A stretch of DNA of 64,000 nt from Vitellaria paradoxa (GCA_019916065.1 CM034243.1:25322147-25386146), one strand, 5' to 3'. Positions 10,426 to 21,846 are shown, counted from the stretch's first letter. Numbers and translations are program-made. Notes: generated by a model not told the origin, from the letters alone.

Positions 10426-13400
10426 ATGGAATGCGACTCTCTCTCTCTGAATATGCGTGTCCAGCCGCCTGTTTTTCGAGTTATATCGTCTCCTCTTTAC
10501 CCAATACCTAAAACTTATATGTCATTCCTAAAACGTTTTCGTTCATCCTCTTGTGCTGCGCTGAAAGTTGTTGAACCGAGACAGGCAGGAGCTGTTTCGG
10601 CTTATGAGGATGTCGAAGACCCAAAATTTCAGCTTCATTGCGGGTTTAAGGAAATACCCACAACATTGTGTAGCCCTGATTGGCAGGATTCGAGTACTTC
10701 AAGAAATTTGTTTGAAAGGAATGCAAAAGGAAAAAATGAGAGGAAATTTGATAGATTGGGTAATGTAGAGATTGTGAATTTAGATGGAAAGGAGAGGCTT
10801 AAATGGTATTCAGAAATGCTGCGAAATTGTGCTCTGAAATTATCTTTGAACGAGGGGAGGGGAATTCACGGCCAGATCATCAAGAAGAGGATAGACCCGG
10901 ATATGCATTTATGGGTTTCATTGATTAACTTGTATGCTAAATGTCATAGTTTAAATTGTGCACGCAAGGTGCTTGACGGGATGCCTGAGCGGGATGTTGT
11001 GTCTTGGACAGCTCTGATGACTGGTTTTGTGGCTGACGGTTATGGCAATGATGGTGTTCTTTTGTTTGCTGAGATGTGGAAAGAAGGAATTAGACCAAAT
11101 GAATTCAGCGTAGCGACTTGTCTGAAAGGTGGTTCTATTTCCTTGGATATAGAGTTTGGGAAGCAGGTTCATGCAAATGCAATCAAGCTTGGGTTTTTAT
11201 CAGATATTTATGTTGGGTCTGCGCTAGTTGACCTTTATGCAAAATGCGGAGATATGGAATGTGCGGATAAAGTGTTCTTTTGCATGCCTCAGCAGAATGA
11301 CGTGTCATGGAATGCATTACTTAATGGATATGCTCAGATGGGTGATGGGGAAACAGTTTTGAAACTGTTTTGCAGGATGATGAAGTCAAATTTTAAGTTT
11401 ACCAAGTTTACTTTATCTACCATCCTAAAGGGTTTCACCAACTCTGGGAATTTGGAATTTGGCAGGATTGTGCACTCTATGGCTATCAAGGTTGGATGTG
11501 AACTTGATGAATTTGTAAGTTGTACTCTTGTTGATATGTACTCCAAGTGTGGGGTGGCAAGTGACGCACTCAAGGTCTTCACAAGGATAAAGTGTCCTGA
11601 CACAGTGGCATGGACTGCAATGATCACTTGTCTTGACCAGGAAGGGCAGAAACAAGAAGCAGCAAAGCTATATCGCGTGATGAGGGAGATTGGTTTAAGA
11701 CCAAATCAATTTACTCTTGCTAGTCTTGTTAGTACTGCCATTGATCTCAACCCACATTATGGTGCAAGCATCCATGCTTGTATATATAAATATGGTTTTG
11801 CATCAGAAAATGTAGTCAACAATGCATTGATCACAATGTACATGAAGTTTGGATTCATTGATGATGGTTACCAAGTTTTTGCTGCAATGAGTGATAGGGA
11901 TGTAGTTTCATGGAATGCCCTCTTATCGGGATTCAATGATGGTGACTGCGATCAAGGTCTAAGGCTCTTCTACCAGATGCTTGTGGAAGGTTTCAAGCCT
12001 AACATGTACACATTTGTTAGTGTTCTAAGGTCTTGTTCCTGCCTTTGGAATGTCTTTTTTGGGAAGCAAGTGCATTCGCTTATTATCAAAGAGAGTCTTG
12101 ACAAGGATAATTTTATAGGAACTGCTCTCGTGGACATGTATGCCAAGTGCGGGTTCTTGGAAGATGCAGAAGTAGTTTTAAACAGATTGAGAGAAAGAGA
12201 TCTCTTCACTTGGACAGTTATCATCTCTGGTTATGCACAGACTGATCAAGGGGAGAAGGCCATCAAGTGTTTCAGTAAGATGCAAAAAGAAGGTATTAAG
12301 CCCAATGAATTCACCCTTGCTAGCTGTTTGAGGGGTTGTGCTAAGATAGCAAGCCTTGAAAGTGGGCGGCAGCTGCATTCCTTGGCAATCAAGTTTGGGC
12401 ACTTTGGTGATATTTTTGTTGGTAGTGCACTTGTTGATATGTATGGAAAATGTGGATGCATAGAAGATTCAGAGACCTTTTTCAAGGGCTTGGATTCTCA
12501 TGACACTGTGGCATGGAACACAATGATATGTGGATATTCGCAGCACGGGCAGGGAGACAAAGCTCTTCAAACTTATAAGTCTATGTTAGATGAAGGCACT
12601 ATGCCTGATGGGGTTACCTTTCTAGGTATTCTTTCTGCTTGTAGCCACTTGGGTTTGATCGAGAAAGGGAAAAAGCACTTCAACTCAATGAGGGAAGTGT
12701 ATGGAATTACTCCTTTGACTGAGCACTATGCTTGCATGGTTGATATCTTTGGTCGGGCAGGTAAATTTGATGAGGTTGAAAACTTCATTGAACAGATGGA
12801 GCTTACACCAAGTGCCTTGATTTGGGAGACTGTTCTTGGGGCCTGCAAAATTCATGGAAATGTGGAATTTGGTGTAAAAGCGGCTAATAAACTCTTTGAA
12901 CTTGAACCAAAGAGAGATTCAAATTATATATTATTATCCAACATTTTTGCAGCCAATGGAATGTGGGGTGATGTTTCAAAGGTTAGGGCACTGATGAACA
13001 ATAGGGGTGTTAAAAAGGAACCAGGATGTAGTTGGGTGGAGGTCGATGCTCAAATCCACGTCTTCTTGTCTCAAGATGATTCACATCCAAAGAACCAAGA
13101 AATTTATCAGAAGTTGAAGGAGCTTCATCAGAAACTTGACTCAATTGACTATATTCCAAACATTGATTATGTGCTTCATAATGTGACCAGTAGAGAGAAA
13201 ATAGAGAATCTCTTCTATCACAGTGAAAGATTGGCTCTAGCTTTTGCCCTTATATGCAGCACACCAAATAAAACAATAAGAATTTTCAAGAATCTCCGCA
13301 TGTGTGGAGACTGTCATAATTTTATGAAGCTCATTTCAGATATCACAAATCGGGATATAGTTGTCCGTGACATTAAACGTTTCCACCGCTTTCGAGATGG

Positions 13401-13428
13401 CACCTGCTCATGTCAGGATTACTGGTAA
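10426..13428 (+). CDS. DYW-class pentatricopeptide repeat protein (1000 aa), organelle RNA editing factor
   Basis: An intronless frame of 1000 codons. The first true ATG is at 10426; a second in-frame ATG at 10453 would remove nine residues. The N-terminus is rich in Ser, Arg and Leu, fitting a plastid or mitochondrial transit peptide. From about residue 120 to 760 there are PLS-type PPR units, with recurring LVDMYAKCG and VSWNALLSGF-like segments. E and E+ motifs follow (PGCSWVEVDAQIHVF near residue 870), then a full DYW domain. That domain keeps HSE (the HxE deaminase motif), CGDCH and CSC zinc ligands, and the terminal DYW tripeptide. Such proteins bind one RNA site and carry out C-to-U editing. 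I see no frameshift or stop. I cannot say which Arabidopsis protein is the orthologue. Confidence 0.95.
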   Translation: MECDSLSLNMRVQPPVFRVISSPLYPIPKTYMSFLKRFRSSSCAALKVVEPRQAGAVSAYEDVEDPKFQLHCGFKEIPTTLCSPDWQDSSTSRNLFERNAKGKNERKFDRLGNVEIVNLDGKERLKWYSEMLRNCALKLSLNEGRGIHGQIIKKRIDPDMHLWVSLINLYAKCHSLNCARKVLDGMPERDVVSWTALMTGFVADGYGNDGVLLFAEMWKEGIRPNEFSVATCLKGGSISLDIEFGKQVHANAIKLGFLSDIYVGSALVDLYAKCGDMECADKVFFCMPQQNDVSWNALLNGYAQMGDGETVLKLFCRMMKSNFKFTKFTLSTILKGFTNSGNLEFGRIVHSMAIKVGCELDEFVSCTLVDMYSKCGVASDALKVFTRIKCPDTVAWTAMITCLDQEGQKQEAAKLYRVMREIGLRPNQFTLASLVSTAIDLNPHYGASIHACIYKYGFASENVVNNALITMYMKFGFIDDGYQVFAAMSDRDVVSWNALLSGFNDGDCDQGLRLFYQMLVEGFKPNMYTFVSVLRSCSCLWNVFFGKQVHSLIIKESLDKDNFIGTALVDMYAKCGFLEDAEVVLNRLRERDLFTWTVIISGYAQTDQGEKAIKCFSKMQKEGIKPNEFTLASCLRGCAKIASLESGRQLHSLAIKFGHFGDIFVGSALVDMYGKCGCIEDSETFFKGLDSHDTVAWNTMICGYSQHGQGDKALQTYKSMLDEGTMPDGVTFLGILSACSHLGLIEKGKKHFNSMREVYGITPLTEHYACMVDIFGRAGKFDEVENFIEQMELTPSALIWETVLGACKIHGNVEFGVKAANKLFELEPKRDSNYILLSNIFAANGMWGDVSKVRALMNNRGVKKEPGCSWVEVDAQIHVFLSQDDSHPKNQEIYQKLKELHQKLDSIDYIPNIDYVLHNVTSREKIENLFYHSERLALAFALICSTPNKTIRIFKNLRMCGDCHNFMKLISDITNRDIVVRDIKRFHRFRDGTCSCQDYW

Positions 13429-14070
13429 TATTGATCTGCAGGCATCCAGGGGCATGGTATGACTGCTGAAAATATCAAAGGTTTTAAATTATGCTCCTAA
13501 AAATTGAATAACTTATTTTCTCCAGCTTAATGGCATAAAAAAAGATGTTGTGCTTTTCTTCAAAAGGGTAATGGTAATCATGTATTCCTTCTTATTTAAT
13601 AATTTTGCATTTCTTACAAAATGTGGATACTTTGGGCAAATATTAATTGATGTATCTAGAGAATGCCAGACATTTTTAATTTTTGCTTCCATTTCTTATT
13701 TGCTCTATGTACTGTCTTTGTTTGAAACTTCTTTGACACACGATTATTGGTAATGTTGATCTGCAGGCATCCAGGGGCATGGTATACCTACGGAAAATAT
13801 CAAGGTCTTAAAGTATGTTCCTAAAAATTGAAGTACTTATTTTCTTCAGCTTAATAGTACCCGGGAGCAAAAAAGATCTTGTGCTTCTCTTCAAAAGGGT
13901 AATGGCAACAGGTATTCTTCCTTATTTAATAATTTTGCATTTCTTAGACAATATGGATACTTTGGGCAGGTATTAATTGATGTATCTAGAGAATACCAGG
14001 CATTTGTAATTCTCTGCATCCATTTCTTATTTGCTCTATGCACTATCTTTGTCTGAATTTTCTTTGACAT
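13417..14070 (+). repeat. Tandem duplication of about 325 bp at the 3' end of the PPR gene
   Basis: Unit 1 (13417-13741) and unit 2 (13742 to about 14070) align along their length. Both start with the codons Asp-Tyr-Trp-stop and share GTTGATCTGCAGGCATCCAG-like sequence and the stretch around TAATAATTTTGCATTTCTTA. Unit 1 holds the real PPR stop codon and 3' UTR; unit 2 carries a non-coding copy of the last four codons (13742-13753). Units differ by several substitutions and small indels, so the event is not recent. Confidence 0.85.
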
Positions 14071-15189
14071 GTGAACTGGAATTTGCATTGGACATCCCTG
14101 TTTCATCACTGGACGCATATTGCGTTTCAGTGTCATCTTTTGCTTTGAGACCATATCTTCGAGTAAATGTTGAATTTAAAGTAGATAATTTTCTAATTAT
14201 CAAAAAAAACAAAAAAACAAAAAAAGAGAGACATTTTCCTTTCCTTTTCTTTTTCCTTAAGTGGACTTGCCTCTTTCGGAAGCATTAAATACTGATATTG
14301 ATGTATATCTACTTGGTACAGAGGTGCATAAAATGTCGAATCATTTAGGTGTGCTAGCTATGAAGTCTACTGTTGGGTAAAAATGCATACCACTCTATTG
14401 GTCACATTGTGGAGTCTACATGATAAATTATTATAGATGCATCACCACCAAAGGTATAAGGTGGTCTTCACTGTTTTGTTTATGCTGTTGATCTAAATTT
14501 GTAAGGTAACATTTGAAAACAAATTCAATGCGCTTTGATCTGTTTTCTTGTGCTCCTTCTGTTTCACATTTCTGCTTGATTTTGCTTCTCTCTGTGAACC
14601 TTCTCTTCCTCTCTCTGCTTTGTGGGTATTGGGGAGGGGGGGATTTTGAATTTTTTTTATTTCATTTTTTGTTTTGTCAAATGGGTGTGGGGGTTTCCTT
14701 TCTCATCTCTTATTTTCTCCGTGTTTAATGTTCATTTTTCTATAAATATTGTTTTGGATTGGTTTTTTTTGGCTACTTAATGTGGGCTTTAAGACAAGGG
14801 GTTTAAGAATGATTTCGAAATATTCTAATGGTTATTTTTCTTCTTGTTTCTTCTCTCTTTTACATGTATACTGTTGCCAGTTTATTCAATCAGTTGGTGT
14901 CATCTTGATTATGTTGCATTATCCTTTCAGTTTTAATGAGTACTGGTTTTAATTGATCCACCTCCTTCAATGGATTCATGTATAAGTGAGCAACTGTTTA
15001 CTAAATATTTCTAATTTTATTGTTGCCAATTTTGTGTATTTGTAAAATGATGTGACTCTGTGGTTTATTGACATCATCTGTACGTCTTTTTGGGGATGTA
15101 TTTTTATATTTGTGTGGAGGATTCCTATTAAATGTTTCCATAACTTTTGGTATTACAAGTAAAAAAAAATGTAGACCCATTGAAGTATG

Positions 15190-15264
15190 CATAAGAGTTT
15201 GTACCCTAGCACGAAGGCAAATGCTATGCGTAAGAGGTTGTACCCTAGCACGAAGGCAAATGCT
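15190..15264 (+). repeat. Two-copy tandem repeat, unit about 38 bp
   Basis: The phrase GTACCCTAGCACGAAGGCAA occurs at 15201-15220 and again at 15239-15258 (preceded by TT), each inside a longer near-identical unit (15190-15228 and 15229-15264). Confidence 0.85.
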
Positions 15265-15659
15265 CTTTTCCTTGGTGCTGTCACACTCATGCACCTACTC
15301 TTGGGCCCAAAAAAAAAAAAAAAAAAAGGAAGAAGAAGAAGAAGAAGCAAATAAAATCTCTTTCCTAGATCTTACTTTAAAGTAGATCCTTGCACAAGGT
15401 ATGTGGTTTATTAACCAAAGTCTTTGTAAATAGCCCCGATGAAGCCATATTTCCCTTGACACTGTCTTCCAAGGTATTCCTTTGGTTCGCTTTGCTTGTA
15501 GTGGGGTTTGGTTCTTGGCAATGTGTGACTGGGTGGAGCAGGTATGGTGCATGTTTCCTAGCTATACAAAGAGGTTTTCTAATTGTTAATTTTGTCTTGG
15601 CTAGCTAGTAAATTGTGATCACAATTCAATGGACAATGGGGGTCTCGATTCAATGTTTT

Positions 15660-15697
15660 TATTTTATTTTGTTTTTATTTATTTATTTATTTATTGG
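15660..15697 (+). repeat. ATTT microsatellite
   Basis: An imperfect TTTTA/ATTT run with about seven ATTT units at its end. Confidence 0.8.
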
Positions 15698-16165
15698 GTG
15701 GGTGGATGAGAGTTGTAGTAAAATGGTGCACCTTGTTCGTCCATTGTGTCTACTGATGAGGAATCGTAGAAGAGTTACCTAAAAAACTATATAATAAATA
15801 TTGGTATTTTCTCCGTGATCGATTGTAGACATGTATCTCTGTTTCGAATTCTATGCATGTCACTTGAACCTGTGTGGTTGGGACTAGGACAGCTTTTACC
15901 AAATTAATGACTCTGTTTTGATTTTTGAGAATCTCATTATCTCATTTAAGTGAATAATTTTTCCTTTTGTTGAGCAATTTACTAATGTTTCTTTCGGCAA
16001 TATGGATGGGGTAGGGTTGAATGTATATCGAGCTCTTGACAATCTTTTTCTGAATTGTCTGGCATTACATACAAACTTGCATTCCCTTGCTTATGACCCC
16101 AAGCTTTTACCATGCAGTATGCACCATGCAGTTGGCCCCTTTGTAAGTTGGTATTGAATTGAAAA

Positions 16166-16203
16166 TAATAATAATAATAATAATAACAACAAACAAACAA
16201 AAA
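16166..16203 (+). repeat. AAT and AAAC microsatellite
   Basis: About eight AAT units run into CAAA units. Confidence 0.85.
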
Positions 16204-16411
16204 TCAACAGTGCTAATAGAACCTACTAAAGCAAGAAATAGTAGTTTTTGAGTTTATTGGCATCTAAATTGGATTTTTTTTTTAAACTTATTTCCTATTG
16301 GATTCCGGAGTTCAGATAAATAAACTGACGATGTGTAGTTAAGGGTTGGTTGTTTGAACATGGAACAAATTTCATTTATAGAGCCTTATTTTGTGCAGGG
16401 TGTGCAGGGCC

Positions 16412-16879
16412 ATGGGAAGAGATACCACAGGCATACGCATTGACAAGAAGCCAAATGCTGGCAAAGTGAATTCAAACGGCATTTCTAATGATAGGATACA
16501 CGTTTCTCCAAGACTTTCGGGGCTAAGTGGTAAAGCAAAGGATGATGAGACAGAGGGTCATATTACAGCTGACACACTAGTGGAAGAATGTCATGTGAAG
16601 GAAGATGTATTAGGTGTTAAAAGTACTAATTGTGATGCTGATTTCCCCAAGGACAAAACCTTAAATTATGAAGCTCAGAAATCAAGTGACAATAAGTTGA
16701 GCTTACCCATCGAGGGAAATGTTCCGACAAAGGACTGTGATTTGCATCCCCCTACTCTTGCAGTTGAGAAGAAGGTTTCAGCTGAAACTCATCCTGTTGG
16801 GGCTGAAACTGTTGTTGGTGGGAATTGTTCAACCAACACTAATGATTTCCATTCCCTCATAAGTGCAAAACAATCACAG
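16412..16879 (+). pseudogene. First coding exon of a WVD2-like (TPX2-family) protein; gene fragment
   Basis: 156 codons from ATG at 16412 to a GT donor at 16880 (CAG/GTAAGT), ending in phase 0. The N-terminus (MGRDTTGIRIDKKPN, then NGISNDRIHVSP) and the internal segment EDVLGVKSTN followed by AQKSSDNK match, from memory, the start of WAVE-DAMPENED2-like proteins. Those are microtubule-associated proteins whose TPX2 domain is encoded by later exons. No TPX2 exon (FKxKPMPSFY-type sequence) is visible downstream. Instead an internal exon of a DUF1680 gene begins 83 bp further on. So this is an isolated first exon: a truncated gene or a captured fragment. The exon itself has no internal stop. Family assignment is from memory and should be searched. 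Confidence 0.6.
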
Positions 16880-17057
16880 GTAAGTCAATCACTTAAGTTG
16901 CCAAGTGATTGTCCATATTGCTCTTATTTGAAATATGACATTTTTTAATTTTGCCCTTGTAGGCTGATGATATTTCTGGATTTCATGCCAATACTCATAT
17001 TCCAGTTGTAGTTTGATCTCAAATGCAATATAAGTTAGTGGTGATTCACTTTATAAG

Positions 17058-18992
17058 GTAAACAGCTGTAAGTTGTTTCAATATCAATCTTCAGATCATC
17101 TGAGCTGCAATAATTAGTAAAGGTTGTTGCTGAGCAGAGTTCGCTTTTGGTAAAATAGTTTTACACTTATCTTCTTTGTTGTCACAAAGAAATGAGTGCA
17201 ATCTTTAGTTGGTAATATGTATAATCTCCTTAATGCAAGTAATTGCAAGGATCAGGTTTTTTTTTTCCTTTTTTTTTTTCTTTTGCTTAATTTTCTTTCC
17301 TTTATTCTGTCCTATTTTTATTTTATTTCTATTAGCATGGATATAACAAGAAATAGGAAACAATATTTTTGAGGGTTATGAATGGTCACAAAGGGTGAAA
17401 AAGCCCTTTACAATTACAAATGATGCAACTACCGGATGGGAAATTATATAAATACGATTCTCCAGTCAACAGATTTGTCCAAATTATATCATAAAATTAC
17501 CTTTAAACTGCTCAAGGTTGACATCTATCTAAAATATCTTCCTGCTAATTGGGAAATCTAGGAATCCAAAATATCTTCATTAACAGAAGGAAATCCAAAA
17601 TATGTCTAAATGGTCTTGGTAAGAGCCAAGATTTAGTCTCTACCCACTCCACCTCATTGTGTTTTAGAAAATGATGCAAACCCAATGCTACTGCATAAGA
17701 TGTTTCAAAGAGCCAAAACAAAATTTCTGCTTTGACAGCAAGTCAGCAAGGCCTACAGGTTATCATGTTCCATATCTTAGATTTATTTATTTATTTTGCT
17801 GTTGTTCATTTTCCGTGATGTTCCAAACAAAAATGATAGGCTTTGAAAGCAGAAAACGTTTTCAATTTGTTTGCTTCTTTTTATAAATTCAAAAATTTTT
17901 AAATCAAAAACCCTTAAATAACTCCGGTTGTGCGTGCCTAGTGTTTTATTTTAACACAATTGGTTCCAAGCCTGAACAAAGGAAGAGGTTTGTGGTAGGT
18001 TGACGATTAGCATAAAATACAGTCACCTCCTATGAATGTGAATCCAAAAATATCTTAAAATAGTTTTCTAGATAGGGAAGTTTTCATTTTCAGAAATTAA
18101 AAAAAAAAAAAAGGGGTTTTTGAGAACATTTTCATGCCCATTTTCAGGAAATTTATCCAAAAAAAAAAAAAAAAACCAATAAGGTTTTTCAAAAACATTC
18201 TCATGGAAGGACTGTGTTGCATGACTACTATTTCTGCATAGCAGCTTACATTTGATAACAGTGAAAAAATTTTAACTTTTCATAGATGGAAAGATAAGAA
18301 ACTCATTTTTTTCTCTAAGTTTCTTTTAATTTCAAGTACATTCTTAAAATAACAGGTATACCCGATCTCAATTTACTATTCAATATATTTAAATATCTAC
18401 AATGTCTCCACCTATGCATACCGAGCTTTTGGAAACATATCCTAATATCTTAAATTTAAATTTTGAGAGATTTGACATCTGAACACAGCTGCAAATTTGC
18501 GGGGCGTAAGGTTTGGTTTCAACTTGACCCTAAAGTTGCAAGTTCAACCATTGGATACATGTGAATGTTCATCAAATGATCAAGTTTAAAAAAATAATTT
18601 GCATTTTAACCATTGGATGAACCTTTACACTCATCCAATGGTTAATTTGCAACTTTAGGGTCTTGAAATTGAAACCAACTTAGGCCCCAGTAATCTCATA
18701 CCTGCACTTGATAATTATCATACCTGAGTCCATATAACATTGCTTGAAGAGCTTTCTCTATTGTTTATTGTTATTTCATATGCACTAGATAACAGTTTTG
18801 AAAATGATGCTGAACAGATCTGAACTTCCTCTTCGATGCTACTAAAGATGACTTCATTTTTTAATTTTACTGGGTCCCAATTGGGGAATTTTGCAAATTA
18901 AATAAAATCTAATTCATTTGGTGAATATTTTTATGCAGTGGTTTTCTTCCTGAAGTTTTATAAATGTGTTGAAGGATCATCATCATTGCCAG
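17058..18992 (+). other. Intron remnant of the GH127-like pseudogene
   Basis: Non-coding. Starts with a GTA donor at 17058 and ends with a CAG acceptor before 18993. It contains the left edge of the segmental duplication (17468), two A-runs near 18097 and 18161, and a foldback MITE at 18501-18688. Confidence 0.6.
18501..18688. mobile_element. Foldback MITE, 188 bp (copy in unit A)
   Basis: The ends are inverted: GGGGCGTAAGGTTTGGTTTC at the left against the reverse complement of GAAACCAACTTAGGCCCC at the right. The inversion continues inward through CCCTAAAGTTGCAA and AACCATTGGAT, so nearly the whole element folds on itself. It encodes no protein and no clear TSD was found. The same element is in unit B. 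Confidence 0.8.
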
Positions 18993-19775
18993 GAAATAGG
19001 GACTTTCTTCATGGACATTGTTAACTCTTCCCTCAGCCATGCAATAGGAGGGACATCAGTCAGTGAGTTCTGGTATGAATGCTGGGCATTTTGAATGTAC
19101 ATATACCTTACCTATAATTATGTTCCATTCCCTGATCTCAATTTGCCATCTGCTGAAAATATGCATATAACTAATGATTTTTTTGTTTAATGCCCACTTA
19201 CTTGATTGTTGTTTGATGTTTCCCTCAAGTGTCTATGTTTTAATACTGAATTATTTTGTTCTCTTTTCTTGACCTATTTGCTGGTTAGACCCAGAGCGAC
19301 TAACAGGCACTTTGCAAACTGAGAATGAAGAATCCTGTACCACTTAATATGCTAAAGGTATACTGATTACTTTTACTGATGGGGGAGAAGTTGGAACAAG
19401 ACTTCAGTTTATTCTATGAATTGCAATATTATATTATCACCAAATCAAGGGAATTTGTGTTATTTTGTTTTTATATATCTAGATATTGTGATAATTTAGC
19501 GTACTGGTGGGAGACTGTCAAGATCTAGACACGCAGATTTCATACCAATCACTATCCAACTTGCACTATCATTTTTTTCATTTATTCTTTTTTCTTTTTT
19601 TTTAATTTTTATAAATAGCACCATGTTGATGGGGGTCATCGACTCTAAATTTTCCTTATTTTTTTTTTTATAAATCTCAGTGTTTTTGTATTCAGGCATG
19701 CATTGTGGTGCTCTATTGTAGGTTTCCCTCCACTTGTTTAGATGGACCAAAGCAATGGCATATGCAGATTACTAT

Positions 19776-20678
19776 ATATGTTTAATATCTTTTAATTTTC
19801 CCGTTTTAATTACACCCCCCCCCCCGGGGGGCAGGGGTGAGGGTGCGGGACCCCAAAAAAAAAAAACAAAAAACAGATACAAAAATAAACTAAAAAGTGA
19901 TTGTTTCATAGGAAGATCCAAATTCTGCAGAAATATTTAGAAATCTCTCATTTCTAAAGTCTCTAGTTTAATAATATATTTCACATTCTTCAAAAAACCT
20001 TTTTGAACTTCTTTCTCCACTTGGCATTTTGATCAAGCGAATTCAGTATGCCACTTGTCCACATGGAAATGTATCCGTAATGGATGATATGCTTTCTTAT
20101 TAATTGAGAAATCTGATTAGCCTGCTATTCCACTTTAGTGTTTAACAAATCATTTTCCTTTTCTTTCTAGTCGTAGTTTTGATTCTTCGAGTTAGCCAGC
20201 TGTTCTACCTTTTCTAATATTTACTTGAAGATTATTGTCTTTTTTCCTCCTCGGTGTTCTGTTAGTGGGTAATGGTTCATTTTATCATCGACTTCATTTT
20301 ATCATCGACTCACTGAGGTAACTTGTGGTTGGGTGGTTCTAGCTACATTTCTGTAGCAGCTACTTCGGAAGAGAAGAATTTTATATCAATGAAAATTCTT
20401 CAGGGTGAATCACTTAGAAATAAAGAGATTGATAAAGTGCTTCTAAGAAGTGTCTTGAATAAAATAAATACAATAGAACATTCTCTAAACTGTGTGAAAA
20501 GTAAAGAGGAGATAAAAAGTAGGTATCAGAATCTTGCATTCTCATGATATGGGTGGTCTTATGATTCGAGCTCTCTATTCTAGAACCAAATAGAGCACCA
20601 TCAAGAACACATTTTATTTAATATTATTTTACTGGCTGAATTGCTTGCTCAATGAAGCCACCTGAACGGTTTATGCAG
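19776..20678 (+). other. Intronic/decayed region between pseudogene exons, copy A
   Basis: Contains a C9G6 tract near 19817-19831. A 74-codon open frame at 20323-20547 is also found in unit B (26640 on), but it resembles no family I know and is frameshifted between copies. The exon that should encode the segment after the GTG motif of the family is not detectable. Confidence 0.5.
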
Positions 20679-21846
20679 GAAGTGGCAGGTCTGGCATCTA
20701 CTTTATATTTTCGTGTACCAATGCAGACATACTCAAATGGTGCGAAGGCTGTGTTGAATGGTCAGCATTTGTCACTACCAACTCCAGGTGCAAAATTTGA
20801 TCTCTCCCACCTCCATAGTGATTTTTTATTTTTATTTTTTTATTCTCTCATAGATCATGTGTCTCTCATTTCTCATGGCAATTATGCCACGGATTAATCT
20901 TCGGCTAACGGCAGACAGTTTTCAATTTAACTTCCATGATTGAAACTTTGAAGCATATTATAGAGATCCTTATTTTCCCTCCCCTGATGCAGGTAACTTC
21001 TTATCAGTGACTAGAAAATGGAGCACTGGTGACAACGTAAATCTTGAACTGCTGATAAGTAAGAACAGAGGCCATTAAGGGTACTGCAGTGTTCTAATAT
21101 TCTGTGTTAGGAAATACACTTCGGAAAAAAAAAAATAAATAAAATCTGTGTTAGGAAATAACTCTGATCGTGTATATATTTAGCATTTTCTACCATCTTG
21201 TGTGACTATTGAATTCTTTGTATAAAATTTCAGATGACTGACCTGACAAGTGGAGACTGGGACTTCAAAACAGGGTCAGATTCCGTTCCAGACTGGATAA
21301 CTCCAATTCCTGGTGCTTACAATTCTCAACTGATTTCTCTTTCCCAAGAATCAGGAAACTCAATATTTGTCCTCACAAACTCTAACAACTCAATCACAAT
21401 GGAGAAATTTCCTGAGCCCAGCACCAATTCTTCCCTGCGCGCCACTTGTAGACCCATCTTAAAGGACTCAAGTTCCTCCGAGTGTTTTCAGAAGCGATAG
21501 ATTGTCCTGGTATGGTCGTGACACAGCCCTGGGAGGGGGGGGGGGGGGACAAAAGCCTTGCAGTTTCGGATTCTGCTGACAGCAGCAAGGGTTCTGGATT
21601 CCGGTTGGTTGCTGGATTCGATGGGAAGGCCGATACAGTTTTGTAACTTTCGTTGGAGTCGGGAAAGTCTGGACGGTTGCTTTGCATACAGTGGTGGTGG
21701 AGGTTCAAATTCAGTGATCAAGCTCAGTGCAAGTCTGGATCATCATTGTCATTATCATCTGATGGAGAAAAGGGATTTTCTTCTCATTGCCATTGCTTAG
21801 CTTACGGGATGAATCTTATACTGTGTATTTTAACTTTGAATCTTGA

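Larger units (their letters stand above)
14071..16390. other. Intergenic region, possibly including 5' UTR or promoter of the WVD2-like fragment
   Basis: No conserved coding exon recognised. Holds a 38-bp tandem duplication, an A/AAG run near 15308-15348, an ATTT microsatellite near 15660-15697 and an AAT/AAAC microsatellite near 16166-16203. A polypyrimidine stretch and acceptor-like GTGCAG sites (16393-16398 and 16403-16408) suggest the following exon had an intron in its 5' UTR, so an upstream non-coding exon may lie here. Confidence 0.4.
16963..21846 (+). pseudogene. DUF1680/GH127-like (beta-L-arabinofuranosidase family) pseudogene, copy A
   Basis: Exon remnants in order: 16963-17057 (ADDISGFHANTHIPVV), 18993-19072 (GTFFMDIVNSS, GGTSVSEFW), 19284-19357 (TLQTENEESCTT), 19722-19775 (LFRWTKAMAYADYY), 20679-20787 (SNGAKAVLNGQHLSLPTPG), 20993-21080 (FLSVTRKWSTGDNVNLEL), and 21234-21846 (SGDWDFKTGS, ITPIPGAYNSQL, ending SLRDESYTVYFNFES-stop). 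This is the C-terminal two thirds of plant DUF1680 proteins, secreted or vacuolar glycoside hydrolase-like enzymes. Defects: TGA at 17014-17016 and a one-base shift in the first exon, a mutated acceptor (CTG for CAG) at 19281-19283, a 2-bp loss near 19346, a deletion removing most of the fourth exon, no exon between the fourth and fifth, loss of about 18 codons at the start of the last exon, and later frameshifts. The 5' third of the gene is absent. Confidence 0.8.

Noticed and set aside
20323..20547. A 74-codon open frame shared with unit B (26640-26882)
   Set aside because: It is shared only because the DNA was duplicated. A one-base difference changes its C-terminus, it matches no family I know, and it lies where a lost exon should be.
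21234..21500. An apparently free-standing 88-codon gene starting with ATG
   Set aside because: The ATG is the start of an internal exon next to a CAG acceptor. The peptide is the C-terminal part of the DUF1680 family, so it is a pseudogene exon.
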